DNA of 39,913 bases from Verrucomicrobiota bacterium (GTDB taxonomy: Bacteria > Verrucomicrobiota > Verrucomicrobiae > Limisphaerales > UBA11358). Location of the stretch: the NCBI GenBank assembly GCA_014860005.1, contig JACZKP010000043.1, positions 1 to 39,913 on the forward strand, read 5' to 3'. How positions within the stretch are numbered: the first letter of the stretch is position 1; every line of letters starts with the position of its first letter. Shown piece by piece: positions 1 to 9,159 of the stretch. The notes beneath the pieces were generated by a model, which saw nothing but the letters and a program-made list of their open reading frames with translations, made no database searches and was not told the DNA's origin. The position numbers and the translations under genes were made by a program.

Positions 1-192
1 GTGGAGATTTACCTCAACGGCGTGCTCGCGTTCCGGGCGGGCGGTTTCGCGACCGGCTATGATGCCTTCCCGTTGAACCCGGCGGCTAACGCGGCGTTGC
101 AGCCCGGCCGGAATGTGATCGCCGTTCATTGCCGTCAGACCAGCGGCGGGCAATACATTGATCTGGGATTCGTGGAGGTGGAGCTCCGTTAA
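1..192 (+). CDS. C-terminal end of a secreted galactose-binding-like (jelly-roll) domain protein, 5' cut by window edge
   Basis: Open from the first base to a TAA at 190-192; only the last 63 residues are present. The text 'VEIYLNGVLAFRAGGF' followed by 'LQPGRNVIAVHC' and 'GGQYIDLGF' resembles the galactose-binding-like domain at the end of many planctomycete and verrucomicrobial glycoside hydrolases or glutaminase-like secreted proteins: a strand with 'NG', then 'L.PG.NVIAVH'. The catalytic part lies outside the window, so the enzyme cannot be named. The family assignment is from motif memory and is moderately sure; that this is a real coding end is more certain. Confidence 0.6.
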   Translation: MEIYLNGVLAFRAGGFATGYDAFPLNPAANAALQPGRNVIAVHCRQTSGGQYIDLGFVEVELR

Positions 193-485
193 CAGCCCGT
201 TTGGGAGTAGCTGCCGAGGTAATGAGGCGGATGAAACGCCGGGAAGCTCGCGGCAATTCTGCCTCACATCGGCGCACGCGCCGACCGTGATTCATTCTGA
301 CAGGCCATTAACCTTCCGAAAACTGTGGGCAGAGAAGCGACTTTCGCTTAACCTACAAGCGGGCATAAATGAATCAGATCAATATCTCGACAAACTAGGA
401 ATGCTACCTCAACCGTGACACATTGATCGCCACGGTTGTCTGCGCTGAGTCGAATCCATCGCCCATCAGCAATGGCGATTCAACT
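193..485. other. Intergenic region without a convincing gene
   Basis: About 290 bases between the end of the first gene and the end of the convergent hypothetical gene. No open frame here resembles a protein. Positions 207-273 carry an imperfect inverted repeat (GTAGCTGCCGAGG... against ...GCCTCACATCGGC) that begins with GTAG, like the REP-type palindromes elsewhere in the window, but the right arm lacks a matching CTAC, so it is only a candidate decayed copy. Confidence 0.4.
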
Positions 486-1055
486 TTAGGGCCGCCTGCT
501 TTCCACAGATGCGACGCTGGCCTTTTTCGACTTTTCCTTCCGCACTCGCTGGTCACGCTGCGCCTTCCACCGGCTAAAGTCGGCGGCAAGGATTTCGACG
601 GACGCCTTTGTAAAAAAGCCAGGTTTCTGCATCTCCTCCATGCGAGCGACGGCTGCTCTCAGCGTAAATTTCGGATCAAACTCGCGAGGCGTTCCCAAGT
701 CTAGCGGTCTGGTTCGCTTACGGAAATCAGTTTCAGCGTGATCTTGCAGGTAATCGCGGAGCAACTTCCGCCGATCAGCGACTTTGCTGCCGCCCACAAC
801 GGCGCGCACGACGGTGTTAAATTTAGGAGGCTTGGGCGATTTTCTACGAAGCAGTTTGGCCACGGATTCAGGGAGCGATTCCACGATCGGAGTTTTGGGC
901 TCTGGTTTTAGCAACTCCGCCTCACAAGCCCGCAATAGACGCCGGGCCTGGGCTGCCAATTTCTGCTCGTCCAAGATGCAGTGGGATTCCGAGCGTATTG
1001 CGAGGATGGCCGCAATGAGGGAGAGGCCAAGTGAATCAGTTCGTTTTTGCGCCAT
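486..1055 (-). CDS. Hypothetical basic protein, 189 aa
   Basis: An ATG at 1055 preceded by AAAGGA at suitable spacing opens a 189-residue reading frame. The protein is rich in Lys, Arg and Ala, has no signal peptide or membrane segment, and ends in a charged helical tail ('RVRKEKSKKASVASVESRRP'). I do not recognise a family. Its start overlaps by 20 nt the true 3' end of the integrase pseudogene immediately upstream on the same strand (stop at 1036-1038), so the two were probably transcribed together and the gene likely belongs to the same integrated element. Confidence 0.5.
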   Translation of the reverse strand: MAQKRTDSLGLSLIAAILAIRSESHCILDEQKLAAQARRLLRACEAELLKPEPKTPIVESLPESVAKLLRRKSPKPPKFNTVVRAVVGGSKVADRRKLLRDYLQDHAETDFRKRTRPLDLGTPREFDPKFTLRAAVARMEEMQKPGFFTKASVEILAADFSRWKAQRDQRVRKEKSKKASVASVESRRP

Positions 1056-2250
1056 TGGTATCCTTTATTGTTTGCGTGGCGGGGGCTGTGAAAACCAGCT
1101 TCGCGGCCTGCGCCTTCGTGTGTTCATCTGCGAGATGTCCACACTTTCCTGATGAGAATGCCACCATCGCGATGGCCAGCCCATTGGGCGATGGTCATGT
1201 AATCGATGCCGCTCATCACGCAGTAGCTACAAAAAAAAGTGCCGGCAGTCGTGAAACCCGAACGTTGGCAATCCCGCCGCCGTTCGGGCGAGGATCAAAC
1301 TTTCGCGAAAGGTGCGGGTGCGAATGTCACGATCACCGCGCTGTGGTGAAGGAAAGATCCAGTCCGAATCCGGGACACGCCGCGTCAGCATTGCCTGTAG
1401 ATGCGCCTCCAGATGCGGATTGAAATCCATCCGGCGCGCCGTGCGATTCTTTGCCTCCCCATCGCTCCCGATGGTGAGTTGTTTGCGTTCCCCATTCACA
1501 TCGCTCCATTTCAGATGGAGCGTCTCAGTCATGCGGGCCCCGCTGAATGACATGAGCCGGATGTGATCGGCGAATGCCTGGGCGTTCTTGAGCGGGAGCC
1601 CGCTTTCCCCACGTTGGGCCACCCTGCCCTCATGGAAAAGCGGTGCGGTGGCCGCCGCACAGAGGCGTTCGATTGCGTCGAGTTGAAAGAGTTCTTTCTT
1701 GCGCGGCGTCCACTTGAGCGGCTTGATCGTTTCGGTGGGCAGTCGCCGCAGCCACCCATCCTCGATGCCGCGCTTGAGCACGTTGCGCAGAATGACAATG
1801 GCAAGATTGACGGTGCGGCCCGAGACTCCTTCGCCCTGACGCTTCGCCATGAAGGCCCGGATCATCGCGGGCGTAATGTGGTTCAAGCGCGTCTCACCAA
1901 GATGAGCCTTCCAAGCGCGCAGATGGACCTTCTCGGTAGCGACAGTCCGGGTACGTTTGGCGTCGGAAACCTGCTCATAGTAGGCGTGATATTCCTTGAG
2001 GCGGTCGCAGAACTTCGGACAACGGCGCAGCACCGGTAGTTCCTCGGTTTCCCGCCGGGGATGGAGGCGGCGCAGTTCAGCCTGCGCCTGAGAAAGGGTG
2101 CGGGCGTTCGTGAGCCGGACGCGCCGGGTTTGGCGGGTGATGGTTGGGGGTCACTGAAGTTGAGTCGGGCGTAATAGTGGCCGTTCAGCATCCACAGCCC
2201 TCGAAATGGGTGCTTGCGACCGTCGAGAACCCCGTGATAACTTGCGGGCC
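1036..2250 (-). pseudogene. Tyrosine recombinase/integrase, broken by at least three frameshifts
   Basis: Pieces of one site-specific integrase can be read in order on the minus strand: an N-terminal segment ('RKHPFRGLW', 'YYARLNF') near 2250-2150, then, after a shift near 2130, 'RTLSQAQAELRRLH', the core-binding helices and the catalytic domain. Visible catalytic positions are Arg in 'SGARMTETLHLKW' and the HxxR box in 'GFHDCRHFF'. The frame shifts again in an A8 run at 1231-1238 (T8 on the coding strand), continues with 'YCVMSGIDYMTIAQWAGH', and shifts a third time near 1135-1148. There the expected 'KVYGH' is reduced to 'KVW', apparently by loss of two bases, removing the nucleophilic Tyr. 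The tail 'HLADEHTKAQAAKLVF' ends at 1036. Inactive as it stands. Confidence 0.85.
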
Positions 2251-2406
2251 GATGCGCGAGAGCGGAGTCAGGCGAGCCGGGTTTGCAACCCTTAAGAGGG
2301 TTGCCTTGACCGTCGTTGCCAGGCATGAGCCTACCGTGGCACAGAATGTGGCACGACTTCGATCCAGTTCGCTTGTTGCTCGCGTGGACAATTGGTTGGT
2401 TAGGTA

Positions 2407-2493
2407 GCCGATGTGGCGGAATTGGCAGACGCGCTAGACTCAAAATCTGGTACTCGTGAGAGTGTGTGGGTTCGACCCCCTCCATCGGCACCA
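2407..2493 (+). tRNA. tRNA-Leu (anticodon CAA)
   Basis: The 5' strand GCCGATG (2407-2413) pairs with CATCGGC (2483-2489) as the acceptor stem, followed by an encoded ACCA end. The anticodon stem CTAGA/TCTGG encloses loop CTCAAAA, so the anticodon is CAA, reading UUG. The long variable arm (TACTCGTGAGAGTG) is the class II form expected for leucine, and the T arm GTGGGTTCGACCCCC is canonical. The length of 87 nt including CCA is normal. The integrase pseudogene begins about 160 nt upstream, on the 5' side of the tRNA, and points away from it. Confidence 0.96.
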
Positions 2494-2622
2494 CTCACGG
2501 CATGTAGATTGTAAACCCACCGCGATTCTGTGCGGTTTGATGTAGTTCCGAGTTCCCAAACTCGTGTACACACAAATTGCGCACCCTTTTGGCGGGTGGG
2601 CAAGAAAATGTTCGGTTTTTCG

Positions 2623-2990
2623 TCAGCGGGTCAGTGACCCGCAAAGCTGTTTGCACTTAGCCCGGAGCGTCCGCTCCAAGGCCGCGCGGTAAAGGTGTAG
2701 CGCGTGGGCATCCGCGCGTCCGCGCGTGACTTTCTCCCGGATCGTCTCCCAGTAGCCGGGACGGAAGCCCATTTCGCGCAAGGCAATCTCCAGGTCGGTG
2801 ATCTCGCGTGCGACGTTCTGGCCGGTGTATCGGTCGCGACTCGTTTCCTGGCGCGTGCTCTTCGACGCCCAATAGCCGCGTTGCCGGAACACCGCAGCGG
2901 CTTTGCAGGACGGCTGCAACTGGCCCGCATCCACCTTGCGCCAGTGTGAATGGCTTCAAAGTACGCCAGGGCCACGTCCAGCGGAAATCT
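2623..2990 (-). pseudogene. Conserved-looking hypothetical gene remnant
   Basis: The minus strand reads well as 'YTGQNVAREITDLEIALREM' and 'GFRPGYWETIREKVTRG' down to a stop at 2623. An upstream piece in another frame ('ALAYFEAIHTGARWMRAS') appears to belong to the same protein, implying one frameshift near 2930. I do not recognise a named family. It lies between the tRNA and the hsdM remnant and has lost any clear start, so it is probably part of the decayed island. Function unknown. Confidence 0.4.
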
Positions 2991-3038
2991 ACCCTTCTTC
3001 CCTTTGCAACTGCCGACCGCCCCGCTATTCTCTCGGTC

Positions 3039-3230
3039 ATGGCGAAGGGCAAACCCTCCGAATCAAAAGCCACCGACTCCGGCCTGAACTTCGAAGCCCA
3101 GCTCTGGGCTGCCGCCGAGCAGGCAGTGCCTGCACCCATTGCAAGGAGTCGGAAGACAATTGTGCCCGTACGGAAGGACTCTGCCTCGGCCTCACCTTGC
3201 TGAATTACATCTCCGACGCCTTCGAGGAAA
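3039..3230 (+). pseudogene. hsdM: HsdM (Type I restriction-modification N6-adenine methyltransferase) N-terminal fragment
   Basis: ATG at 3039 opens 'MAKGKPSESKATDSGLNFEA' and continues 'QLWAAAE', the typical start of Type I HsdM proteins. In another frame at about 3180-3230 comes 'LGLTLLNYISDAFEE', matching the HsdM stretch usually read 'LGLIFLKYISDAFEE'. The 20 or so residues that should lie between them are scrambled, and the methyltransferase domain with its NPPF motif is absent. The fragment is fused directly to an OLD-family nuclease tail, so at least one deletion and one frameshift have occurred. Identification rests on these two signature strings. Confidence 0.7.
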
Positions 3231-4144
3231 AAAGGGAACAAGAGGAAGCGATTCGTCAGGCATGTAGCATTATCGTCCACGACGGCACAGAGACGGATTT
3301 GAAGCAAAAAGGGGACGGTATCCAAAGTCTGGCTGCGATGAGTCTCATGCGTTATGCCGCCCTTCGAAGCGCTGGCAAACGCCGAAGTATTCTCGCCGTG
3401 GAAGAACCAGAAACGCATCTCCATTCGAAGGCGATTCACCAGCTTCGGAACGTGTTGAACGAAATTGCGGCAAATAACCAAGTTGTCATCACGACGCATA
3501 ACCCTGTTTTCGTGAATCGGGAACACATCGGAACGAACATCTTGGTTTCGGCTAACAACGCATCTCCCGCCAAGACTACGGAGCAAATTCGTGAGATGCT
3601 GGGTGTACGCCCCTCTGACAATCTTCGGCATGCTGAGATTGTTCTCGTGGTTGAAGGGGAGGACGACCGCCTCGCATTGGAGGCACTGTTGAAGCACCAC
3701 TCGAAAATCCTTCGCGAAGCCCTCACCAATGGGTTGCTCGCCATCGATCCCTTGCACGGAAGTTCGAACCTCACTTTCAAACTCTCCCTGATTCGCACGG
3801 CCCTTTGTTCGGCATTTGTTTTCGTCGATTATGATGACGCTGGCAAAAATGCCGTTGAGAAGGCGTTGGCAGACCGAGTCTTGTCCAAGGCCGAGGTCAA
3901 ATATGCATTGTGCCGGGGAAAGGACGAATCCGAGTTCGAGGACTTCTATTCATTGGCTTTCTGTGAGCCGATTGTGAAGGCCGCATACGGGGTTGATTTG
4001 GTGAAGCCTCTGATGCGCGGAAGAAAAAAGTGGTCAGATCGGGCCGGTGAATGTTTCAAGGCACAGGGTCAGAGGTGGCCCCCATTGTTTGGACCACGAA
4101 ACGCAGAGCAACGAAACAAACTAACAAGTCCCAGTGGAGCCTGA
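3231..4144 (+). pseudogene. OLD-family (ATPase + TOPRIM) nuclease, N-terminally truncated
   Basis: The frame encodes the second half of an ABC/SMC-like ATPase: Walker B 'RSILAVEEPETHLHS' and the switch His in 'VVITTHNPVF'. A TOPRIM domain follows with its Glu in 'VLVVEGEDDRLAL' and the DxD in 'VFVDYDDAGKN'. This is the layout of OLD/GajA-like anti-phage nucleases. The Walker A half is missing, replaced by the hsdM fragment. The last residues ('RWPPLFGPRNAEQ...') and the stop at 4142-4144 come from the inverted-repeat element at 4070-4197, so the natural C-terminus is lost as well. In the living ancestor it probably served in phage defence beside the restriction genes. Confidence 0.75.
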
Positions 4145-4197
4145 AAACCTAACTTAATTTCTGCGTTTCGTGGTCCAAACAATGGGGTCCACCTCTG
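4070..4197. mobile_element. 128-bp MITE-like hairpin element
   Basis: Positions 4070-4107 (CAGAGGTGGCCCCCATTG...) and 4160-4197 (...CAATGGGGTCCACCTCTG) are inverted repeats of 38 nt with one mismatch, separated by a 52-nt AT-richer loop. No transposase is encoded. The element forms the junction between the OLD nuclease remnant, whose stop codon it supplies, and the RecQ remnant, whose apparent start (ATG at 4170) it supplies. No target-site duplication is obvious, so it may mark a deletion end point rather than a simple insertion. Confidence 0.75.
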
Positions 4198-5003
4198 CCG
4201 AGCTATCCGCCGCGTTTTGGGAGCGGGCCGAACGTCTCACCGCGCTACGACGTGACGAGCAGAAACAGATGCAGGAGTATGTCCAACTGGAGGATCGTCA
4301 TATGGAGTTCCTGATTGAGGCGCTCGATGGCGACCCGAGCAATTACCGCCAGCCAAAACTCAAACCGCTGCCGAAGACGGTGGACGAAGCATTGGTCCGC
4401 AAGGCCGTGACCTTTCTCAGGAGAAGCAGCCTGCCGCTAGACCCGCGAAAGATGTGGCCAGCGGGAGGGCTACAGAAGATGCAGGTAAAGGGGAAAATCA
4501 AACCCGAACATCAGGCGCAGCCCGGCAAGGTGCTGTGCATGTGGGGCGATGCCGGATGGGGAGCGTTGGTGCGGAAGGGAAAGCGTGATGGACAGTTCTC
4601 CGATGACCTTGTCATTGCATGTGTTGACCTGATCCAGAAATGGGCGCCGAAACCGGCCCCTAAATGGGTAACATGCGTCCCTTCTCTCCGGCATCCAAAG
4701 CTCGTTCCATCGTTCGCCAAACGTCTCGCCATAGACTTGGGACTCCCGTTTCATATTGTCTTCGAAAAGACGGACAATCGACCTGCGCAGAAGACGATGG
4801 CCAACAGCCACAAGCAGGCGGCGAACCTCGACGGTTCGCTTGCGATGAATCCGGTTGAAATGCCAACCGGTCCCGTATTGCTGGTGGATGACATGGTGGA
4901 TTCAAAGTGGACTTTGACGGTGGCCGCCTATTTATTAACCTCAAGCGGCAGCGGGCCGGTGCATCCTCTGGCGTTGGCCTCAACTGCACACTCTGACGAA
5001 TGA
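4198..5003 (+). pseudogene. recQ: C-terminal part of a RecQ-family helicase with phosphoribosyltransferase domain
   Basis: An ATG at 4170 lies inside the hairpin element, so the real gene is truncated at its 5' end; the helicase motor and zinc-binding region are gone. The remaining ~265 residues begin with helical text ('MQEYVQLEDRHMEFLIEAL') and end in a type I phosphoribosyltransferase-like domain. This has the loop 'WVTCVPSLRHPKLVPSFAKR' and the PRPP-binding signature 'VLLVDDMVDSKWTLT', as in the long RecQ proteins that carry this extra domain. The TGA stop overlaps the ATG of the dprA-like gene (ATGA at 5000-5003), so the two were translationally coupled. Confidence 0.7.
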
Positions 5004-6291
5004 TTGAGCCTTTGACACCAAACACACAGGCCATCCTGTTACTAACCGCTCCGCTGATTGCGGGACGCGGGGAGACATCACGTAGCCTGTTGAGTTTGAG
5101 CGAATACAACCGGCTCGCGCGAATTCTGCGCGAGAAGCAAAAGCAACCCGCTGACTTAATCGGGCCTGACGCGCAAGCGCTGATTGAATTGTGTGCGCAA
5201 CCCTTTGGTCGGGAGCGATTGGACACGCTACTTGGGCGCGGGTTTCTACTCAGTCAGGCCGTGGAGCGATGGAATGCGCGGGCCTGGGTGATCAGCCGGG
5301 CGGACTCTCGTTACCCCAAGCGTTTGAAAGCACGGCTCAAGGAAGATGCTCCGCCGCTGCTTTATGGTTGCGGTGAAATTGGCTGCTGGAGAAAGGCGGT
5401 CTGGCGGTTGTGGGTTCTCGGCATGTGGATGATGAACTGATCGGCTTCACCGAGAGCGTGGGGCGGCTTACTGCCAACGCGCACCGAACTATCATCTCCG
5501 GTGGAGCGAAGGGAATTGATCGGGCGGCCATGCATGGTGCTTTGCTGGAGGGTGGCGATGTCGCTGGCGTGATGGCGGACAGTTTGGAACGAGCCGCGCT
5601 GGCGCGAGATAATCGGGAGCCGTTGATGGAGGGCCGACTGGTGCTTATTTCGCCTTACGATCCAGCGGCAGGATTTAATGTGGGGCATGCAATGCAGCGC
5701 AACAAAGTTATCTACGCGCTCGCCGATGCCGGTTTGGTGGTGACTTCAGATTTTGAAAAGGGAGGCACTTGGACCGGGGCAATTGAGCAACTGGAGCGCC
5801 TCCATTTTGTTCCGGTCTTCGTCCGTAACGGAGCCAAGGCGGGCCGGGGAAACTCGGCGCTCATTCAACATGGTGGGGTGGCTTGGCCAAATCCACAAAA
5901 CGCAACAGAACTGGCCGCAGTGCTGACAACCGCCTTGGAATCCGTTGCTGCGGAGCCCAAACAAGAAACGCTTTCGTTCGCCTTGCGAGAGCAACCGGTG
6001 GCCTATACCAGTTCGGTCAAACCAGTTGAGCCTTCCACCGTCACCGATGAAACACCCGAGGTAAATTCATCCCCCGCCGAAGATCTTTTCAAAACTGTGC
6101 GAGAGATATTGCGGCGAGAACTCGGAGCGGTCTCTCGAACCGAGGCGGAGATCGTCAGTCTTTTGGACGTAACCAAACCTCAGGCGAAGGAGTGGCTGGC
6201 GAAACTGATAAAAGCAGGAACGGTCGAAAAGGTCAAAAAGACCAAGCCAGTTCAATACCGGGCGGTTACCAACTCCGACCGGCTGTTTTGA
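5000..6291 (+). pseudogene. DprA/Smf-like DNA-processing protein, one frameshift
   Basis: The N-terminal part (5000-5380) has the helical domain and 'WVISRADSRYPKRLKARLK' leading to 'PPLLYGCGEIG'. The Rossmann domain continues in another frame from about 5383 ('LLEKGGLAVVGSRHVDDE', 'IISGGAKGIDRAAM', 'RNKVIYALADAGLVV', 'GGTWTGA'). Loss of one base at about 5381-5383 explains the shift. A C-terminal winged-helix segment ('TVREILRRELGAVSRTEAE') ends at 6289-6291. DprA proteins bind single-stranded DNA. This long form next to RecQ-phosphoribosyltransferase and hsdR is more likely an accessory defence gene than the competence dprA. Nearly full length, so broken quite recently. Confidence 0.8.
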
Positions 6292-6746
6292 TGATCAACG
6301 AAGCCATAGTTGAACAGGCCGCGCTCGACTGGCTTCGTGGGCTAGGTTATGAGGTTTTTTCCGGTCTTGCTATTGCGCCGGGTGAAACGGCGGCGGAGCG
6401 AGCGGATTACAAGCAGGTTTTTCTTTTCGATCGGCTGCAAACCAAGCTGTCGGCATTGAACCCCAAGATTCCGCTGGAAGGTTTGCAGGAAGCGTTGCGC
6501 AAACTGCGTTTGGTCAATTATCCCACGCTCACCGAAATCAATCGCGCCTTTCATCGGCTACTGGTCGAAGGCGTGGCTGTGGAATTTCGCAATCGCGACG
6601 GACAAATCGTTCACGACAAGGTCTGGCTGATTGATTTTGCGAATCCCGAGGCCAACGAATTTTTTGCCGTCAACCAGTTCACGGTGGAGGAAGGCCAATT
6701 CAACCGGCGCGCGGATGTGGTGGTGTTCATCGGCAGCCATGGCTGA
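6291..6746 (+). pseudogene. hsdR: HsdR (Type I restriction endonuclease) N-terminal fragment
   Basis: ATG at 6291 shares its first base with the dprA-like stop (TGATG), a coupled start. The ~147 residues read 'INEAIVEQAALDWLRGLGYE', 'LRKLRLVNYPTLTEINRAFH', 'FFAVNQFTVEEGQFNRRADV', the standard N-terminal endonuclease region of HsdR. The expected continuation 'VLFVNGLPLAVIELK' is missing: after 'VVVFIG' at about 6733 the sequence becomes the end of an antisense transposase and stops. The motor domains are absent, so no functional restriction subunit can be made. Confidence 0.85.
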
Positions 6747-8282
6747 CTGTGAACGCGCCACGCAGATCGGGTTCTCGCGGTCCAGATTGGTGACGGTAAG
6801 CACGTCGAGATTCTCCGGATCAAACCACGCGAGCACGTCGCGCCCGACCAGGTGCGCAAGCTCCGGGCCGCGATAGTTGAATTTCTGTTTGCCGATCTGG
6901 ATGGTGACGCCGTTCAACGTGACGCGCGCGGGCCGCTTGTCGTGGGCGAGTAGATAGCGGAGGTTGGCGCTGAATTGCATGGGGGATTGTTCCGGTTCAG
7001 ATGCGCTTCAAAGCCCGCTTCGGGCGAAAGGCCGGCGAGGATTTTGCCCTGTTGCGGATCGCTGTTGTAGCGGGCAACCAGTTCACCGATGCGCTTGTTC
7101 CACTGGTCGAGAGAATAGAAGTAACGCGAAGGATGCACCTTGCGCGCCTCAACTTCGGCCATTTGTTTGCGAAGCGATTCCGGGGCATCGCGGCGTTCAT
7201 CGCGCCCGCAGTATCCCGGCTCGCCTTCGGCCAGGTCTTGAAACAAACCGCCGACGCGTTCCACGGTCTTGGAACGCGGACGAATGGCATGGATGAACTT
7301 GATCCCAAACTCGCGCAAGCCCTGGCTGATTTCCGCAAAGGTGAACGGATCGTTTTTGCCGGTCAGGAGCGTGGCGGATTTCCACAGGCCGCGCTCGAAA
7401 TACAAAACTTCCGGCACGCCAAACGCGCCGAAGACGTGCGTGCAAAGTGAACGGATGGTCAGCGAGGAATAACTCTTCCGCGGCTCCAGTGCCCAGCCGA
7501 GAATCCGGAGGGAGCGGAAATCAATGAACAGGATCACCTGGCCGCGCGTGAGGTTAAACCAGCCGTGGCCGTCCGCGACGTAGGTGTATACGGGCATCGT
7601 GAAATCATCCGCCTGGAAGCACTGAAGCGAATGGAGGTTGTCATAGTTGCGCGAGACGAAGCCTTTGATGGAATCGAACGCGCGCGGGCCGCGGTGCATG
7701 ACGGTGAGAATGTCCACTTCCGGCCCGATGGAATCCATGATGCGCGCCGGCACATAAGACTTGCGGCTGGCTTGCGTAGCGTTCGCGCACCGTCTCAGAG
7801 AATCCCTGGCGCAAGCAATCGCGCCACGCGGGGGCCACGTCACCGCGATAGTTGAACACCGAGCGATGAATCAGGAGCTCACGATCCGCTTCCGGGAAAT
7901 CAAATTTCTCGCCGTTCTCCGCGCGGCCATCGCGCTGGGATTTGGGATCGCCCTTGCCGTTTTGCCAACGGGCGAGGCGACGCTCGAAAGCCATCCGCAG
8001 CGCATTTCGGCTCGCGGCCAGGAACGGCGCCGCGGTGAACAGGAACGCGCGCACCCGACGGGCGGCACGGCTGGGCGGGACGCCCTGCCCGACAAGCATG
8101 TCGTGTTGCTCGCAAGCCAGTGTCCAGACGGCGCGTTGCTCAAGATCGGTGGGTTGGGAGGGATTGCGAATCACGGCGAGGTAGCCGGTCAATTCGCCAA
8201 ACGCGGCCAGTTCATCCGCGGTGAAAGCCGGCGGCAAGCCGGCGCCAGATGGTGGTGCCGCTGATCTGCGCGACGATGCCAA
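6735..8282 (-). pseudogene. Mu-type DDE transposase, two frameshifts and a lost C-terminus
   Basis: Three minus-strand segments join into one transposase. An N-terminal helical region (8250-7790, 'ELTGYLAVIRNPSQPTDLEQ') is followed, after a shift near 7765, by a retroviral-integrase-like core. This has 'VYTYVADGHGWFN' and 'QVILFIDFRSLRILGWAL' (first Asp region), 'FGVPEVLYFERGLWKSATLL' and 'LDQWNKRIGELVARYNSDP'. After a second shift near 6975 comes the Mu transposase C-terminal beta domain ('VTIQIGKQKFNYRGPELAHL', 'VLAWFDPENLDVLTVTNL'). The gene ends abruptly at about 6735 against the hsdR remnant. Its 5' limit is uncertain because the frame is disturbed around 8230-8290. Confidence 0.75.
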
Positions 8283-8449
8283 ACGCGTCTCTGGTCACGG
8301 CATTTCGACTCGCTACTGGCGCGACCTGTTCAAGCGGACGCTGCGCCGCGCCGCCGGCCAGGAACGGTTCACCCGGATGGAACTTTATCTGCCGGAAAAA
8401 CCCGCGCTGAAAAATCCCATCCGGCGCGCCGGACCGCCGCCGGCGTTCA

Positions 8450-9156
8450 TCCACCCGTGGCAGCATCGTAGCTGGATATTTCCACGCGATCCACAGTTCG
8501 ATTCAAAGGCCGGACTGGTAATGGATCTCTACCAGGGTTGTTGGCAGGACCAACCCTTGGGCAGCGATGAGTACGTCATCTCGGCCGATGAAAAAACGAG
8601 CCTCCAGGCACGTGTTCGCCTTCATCCCACACAGCCCACCGAAGCGGGTCAATGCATGCGCGTTGAGTTTGAATATGAACGCGGCGGCGCCCTGGCCTAT
8701 CTGGCTGCCTGGGACGTCCGACGCGCCAAAAGTTTTGACCGTTGCGAATCCACCACCGGAATCGCTCCCTTCGATGGTTTGGTGCAACAGGTCATGAGTC
8801 AGGAGCCCTATAGGCACGCCAAACGAGTCTTCTGGATTGTGGACAATGGTTCGTCGTATCGAGGCCAGGCCTCCTGCCAACGGTTGGGCAAAACGTATTC
8901 CAACCTGATTCTGGTTCATTTGCCGGTTCACGCCAGTTGGCTCAACCAAGTCGAGATTAACTTCTCAGTCGTGCAGAGAAAGGTCTTATCCCCAAACGAC
9001 TTTTCTTCCCTCGATGCCGTGGCCAAGAGACTGTTGGAATTCCAATCCTACTATGAGCAAATCGCGAAACCCTTCAAGTGGAAGTTCACGCGCGTTGAGT
9101 TGAAGGCGTTGGTCAAAAAACTCAACGCGCGCTCAACAAGTTTACTGGCTGCGTGA
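8450..9156 (+). pseudogene. IS630-family transposase, N-terminal DNA-binding part replaced
   Basis: From about 8450 the frame matches the DDE domain of IS630 transposases: 'HRSWIFPRDPQFDSKAGLVM', 'EYVISADEKTSLQARVRLHP' (first Asp), 'FWIVDNGSSYRG' (second Asp) and 'HASWLNQVEINFSVVQRKVL' (Glu). The helix-turn-helix half is missing. The open frame nevertheless continues upstream to 8221 through unrelated coding-like text ('ISTRYWRDLFKRTLRRAAGQ', 'MELYLPEKPALKNP'), so the element has fused in frame to another decayed gene. The right end of the element probably lies at about 9180-9195, where the Ig-like gene resumes. Likely non-functional. Confidence 0.75.
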
Positions 9157-9159
9157 AAG

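Noticed and set aside
1228..1240. Programmed frameshifting in the integrase at the A8 run
   Set aside because: Attractive because of the slippery homopolymer, but the same gene has two more lesions, one removing the catalytic Tyr, so regulated expression makes little sense.
1883..2603. Minus-strand open frames across the tRNA ('MEGVEPTHSHEYQILSLARL...' and 'GGGRTHTLSRVPDFESSAS')
   Set aside because: These are antisense translations of tRNA-Leu, a well-known artefact, joined to integrase remnant text. They do not represent proteins.
2657..3757. Long minus-strand frame opposite the hsdM/OLD remnants
   Set aside because: It runs antisense to clear OLD-family motifs (Walker B, TOPRIM) and has no recognisable domain of its own.
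2903..4144. A single intact 413-aa AAA/TOPRIM gene
   Set aside because: The N-terminal part is antisense of another remnant and then HsdM text, Walker A is missing, and the C-terminus comes from a hairpin element. It is a chimera of fragments.
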